Source of the DNA: DATJPW01 sp963752855
GTDB taxonomy: Bacteria; Desulfobacterota; Desulfomonilia; Desulfomonilales; Desulfomonilaceae
Assembly: GCA_963752855.1 (NCBI GenBank)
Contig: CAVVZX010000045.1
Coordinates: forward strand, 62,001-126,000
DNA: 64,000 nucleotides
Direction of reading: 5' to 3'
Made by a program: the position numbers and the translations under genes. This document shows, piece after piece, positions 62,778 through 64,000 of this stretch (its first letter is position 1; each line of letters begins with the position of its first letter). A model generated the notes under the pieces. That model searched no databases, was not told the DNA's origin, and saw nothing but the letters and a program-made list of their open reading frames with translations.

Positions 62778-64000
62778 GGGGCACCTCTAAAAATTGATCG
62801 ATCTTCAGCGTATTGTGTAAGTGTTTTGGGTGCCGCTGTGTTATGGAGCAAGAGTATCCCAGACACGGAGAAAGATCAAAATGCCAATTCGCCTTCAGCG
62901 CGGTTTTTTGATATTCATGAGGTACAGCGAAGCTGACAGAGATGGGTGATCCGTTGATTGTACTGAAAGAGCAGATTGACTGGGAAGCATTTCGACGCAG
63001 CTTGAATGTTGTGTATGAGAAAGCCAGGAAGAGTAACGCAGGGGCGAAGCCGATTGATGTGGTTCTAATGTTCAAGATTTTGGTGCTTCAGCAGTTGAAT
63101 AACCTGTCGGATGACGGGATTGAATATCAGATTCGGGATCGACTATCGTTCATGCGATTTCTGGGGTTACAGCTTGAAAGCCGGGTAAAGGATGCGAGAC
63201 GGTATGGTTGTTTAGTGAACGCCTGAAAGAGTTGAACTTGGTTGATGAGCTGTTTGCGAAGTTTCATGAGCAGTTGGCGATGCATGGCTATGTGGCGGTG
63301 CGGGGCAAATGATTGATGCCACGTTTGTTGAAGTGCCACGTCAACGTAACAGTCGAGAAGAGAACGCCGGCATCAAGGCAGGAGAGCCACCTGAAGTGTG
63401 GGACAAGAAGCCGGCCAAACGGCGTCAGAAGGATGTTGATGCACGTTGGACGAAGAAGAATGAAGAGAGGCACTACGGCTACAAAAACCATATAAATGCC
63501 GACGAAGCCAACAAGCTGGTGCAGAGTTACGCAGTGAGCGATGCGGCGGTGCATGACAGCCAGGTGTTTGAAGAACTCCTGGATCAGACAATCGATACCG
63601 ACGGTAAGAAGCGCACGATATACGGAGACAGCGCATACCGTTCCAAAGAGCGCGAAGAGAGGCTGGTTGCTAATGAGTTTGAAAGTCAGATCCATGAAAA
63701 AGGGGCCCGCGGCCATCCTCTTACCGACGAGCAAAAGGCATCAAATCGGATCAAGTCGAAGACTAGAGCACGGGTGGAACATATATTTGGCGCACAGCAT
63801 GCAATGGGCGGCCATATTGTGCGCACCATTGGTTTGGTGCAAGCGAAGGTAAAGATTGGCATGATGAACCTCGTCTACAACATGAAGCGTCTGGTCCAAT
63901 TGATCAAGCGTGATGTGCGTGCTGCAAACCTGCGTTACGCTACATTAGGAGAGATGCGCCCGCAGTAGCAAAAAGCGGGAAATACCCGGGAAAAGCAGAG
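62778..64000 (+). mobile_element. IS5-family insertion sequence (right end outside window)
   Basis: A left terminal repeat-like GGGGCACCTCTAAAAATTG lies at 62778-62796, consistent with IS5-group ends, and the transposase gene lies inside. The matching right inverted repeat is not reached before the window ends, so the element runs past 64000 or is truncated there. Confidence 0.7.
62838..63968 (+). CDS. IS5-family DDE transposase, frameshifted
   Basis: Fragments in order are LWSKSIPDTEKDQNANSPSARFFDIHEVQR, EMGDPLIVLKEQIDWEAFRRSLN to LGLQLESRVKDAR, TVWLFSERLKELNLVDELFAKF and then MIDATFVEVPRQRNSREEN to GEMRPQ. The catalytic Asp (IDATFVE), second Asp (YGDSAYRS) and Glu (RARVEHIFG) of the DDE triad are visible. 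Frame changes are near 62930, 63200 and 63305; the last fits loss of one A in GGCAAAATG. The true start is uncertain (GTG 62838 used). Confidence 0.85.

Noticed and set aside
62701..63075. Upstream extension of the PLD-family frame to 63075
   Set aside because: It runs through the insertion sequence and its terminal repeat; the native start is ATG 62700.

Overview
The window reads as chromosomal DNA of an anaerobic deltaproteobacterium-like organism (Desulfobacterota; Syntrophobacter/Desulfomonile-type). This assignment is inferred from content: an NfnAB/GltA-type flavoprotein pair, several acyl-CoA ligases, a class III CoA-transferase next to a stand-alone B12 mutase, a Liv-type transporter with an embedded acyl-CoA synthetase, a PHP-UvrD fusion, and in-frame UGA codons that look like selenocysteine. 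No rRNA, tRNA or CRISPR was found.

Layout. 0.2-5.1 kb: coaE, small membrane/zinc-ribbon proteins, a cupin, a methyltransferase and a VanX-like dipeptidase. 5.4-11.9 kb: CoA-ester metabolism (AMP-dependent ligase, CaiB/BaiF transferase, methylmalonyl-CoA-mutase-type large subunit, PaaK-like ligase). 12-16.8 kb: a defence island with an ABC-3C-like system (nuclease effector, middle component, DUF2326-type ATPase) followed by three toxin-antitoxin loci. 16.8-19.5 kb: a tandemly duplicated secreted protein and a bacterial cereblon-like CULT protein. 19.5-27.3 kb: nfnBA, proS, a PflX-like radical SAM protein and larC. 27.5-36.9 kb: mostly exported proteins, plus a HesB/IscA-like selenoprotein with fmdB. 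37.2-45.9 kb: PHP-UvrD helicase, a second probable selenoprotein upstream of an ArsR regulator, nikR, a five-S1-domain protein and an ABC-2 exporter. 46-49.3 kb: chaN, acyP, ligA. 49.5-57.1 kb (minus strand): livG-acs-livH-livM-livK-livF and a secreted protein. 58-61.9 kb (plus strand): enoyl-CoA hydratase, HMG-CoA-lyase-like protein and acetoacetyl-CoA synthetase, a set suited to branched-chain acyl-CoA or ketone-body metabolism. 62.2-64 kb: a PLD-family protein and an IS5-family element running off the window.

Two features cut across the window. First, many conserved genes (ligA, nfnB, PHP-UvrD, livM, the TA genes) are split by single frameshifts; where I could reconstruct them, most fit a one- or two-base length change in a homopolymer run. 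They are therefore more likely sequence errors than biology, although the ABC-3C genes also carry apparent in-frame stops that homopolymer errors do not explain. Second, the intergenic DNA is full of palindromic dispersed repeats of at least three families. They lie mostly just downstream of genes, and one supplies the 3' end of coaE while another sits where an ankyrin gene loses its 5' end.

The most noteworthy signals are the selenoprotein candidates. Two of them carry hairpins with the same UGGAU apical loop 22-25 nt after the UGA, which supports genuine SECIS elements.
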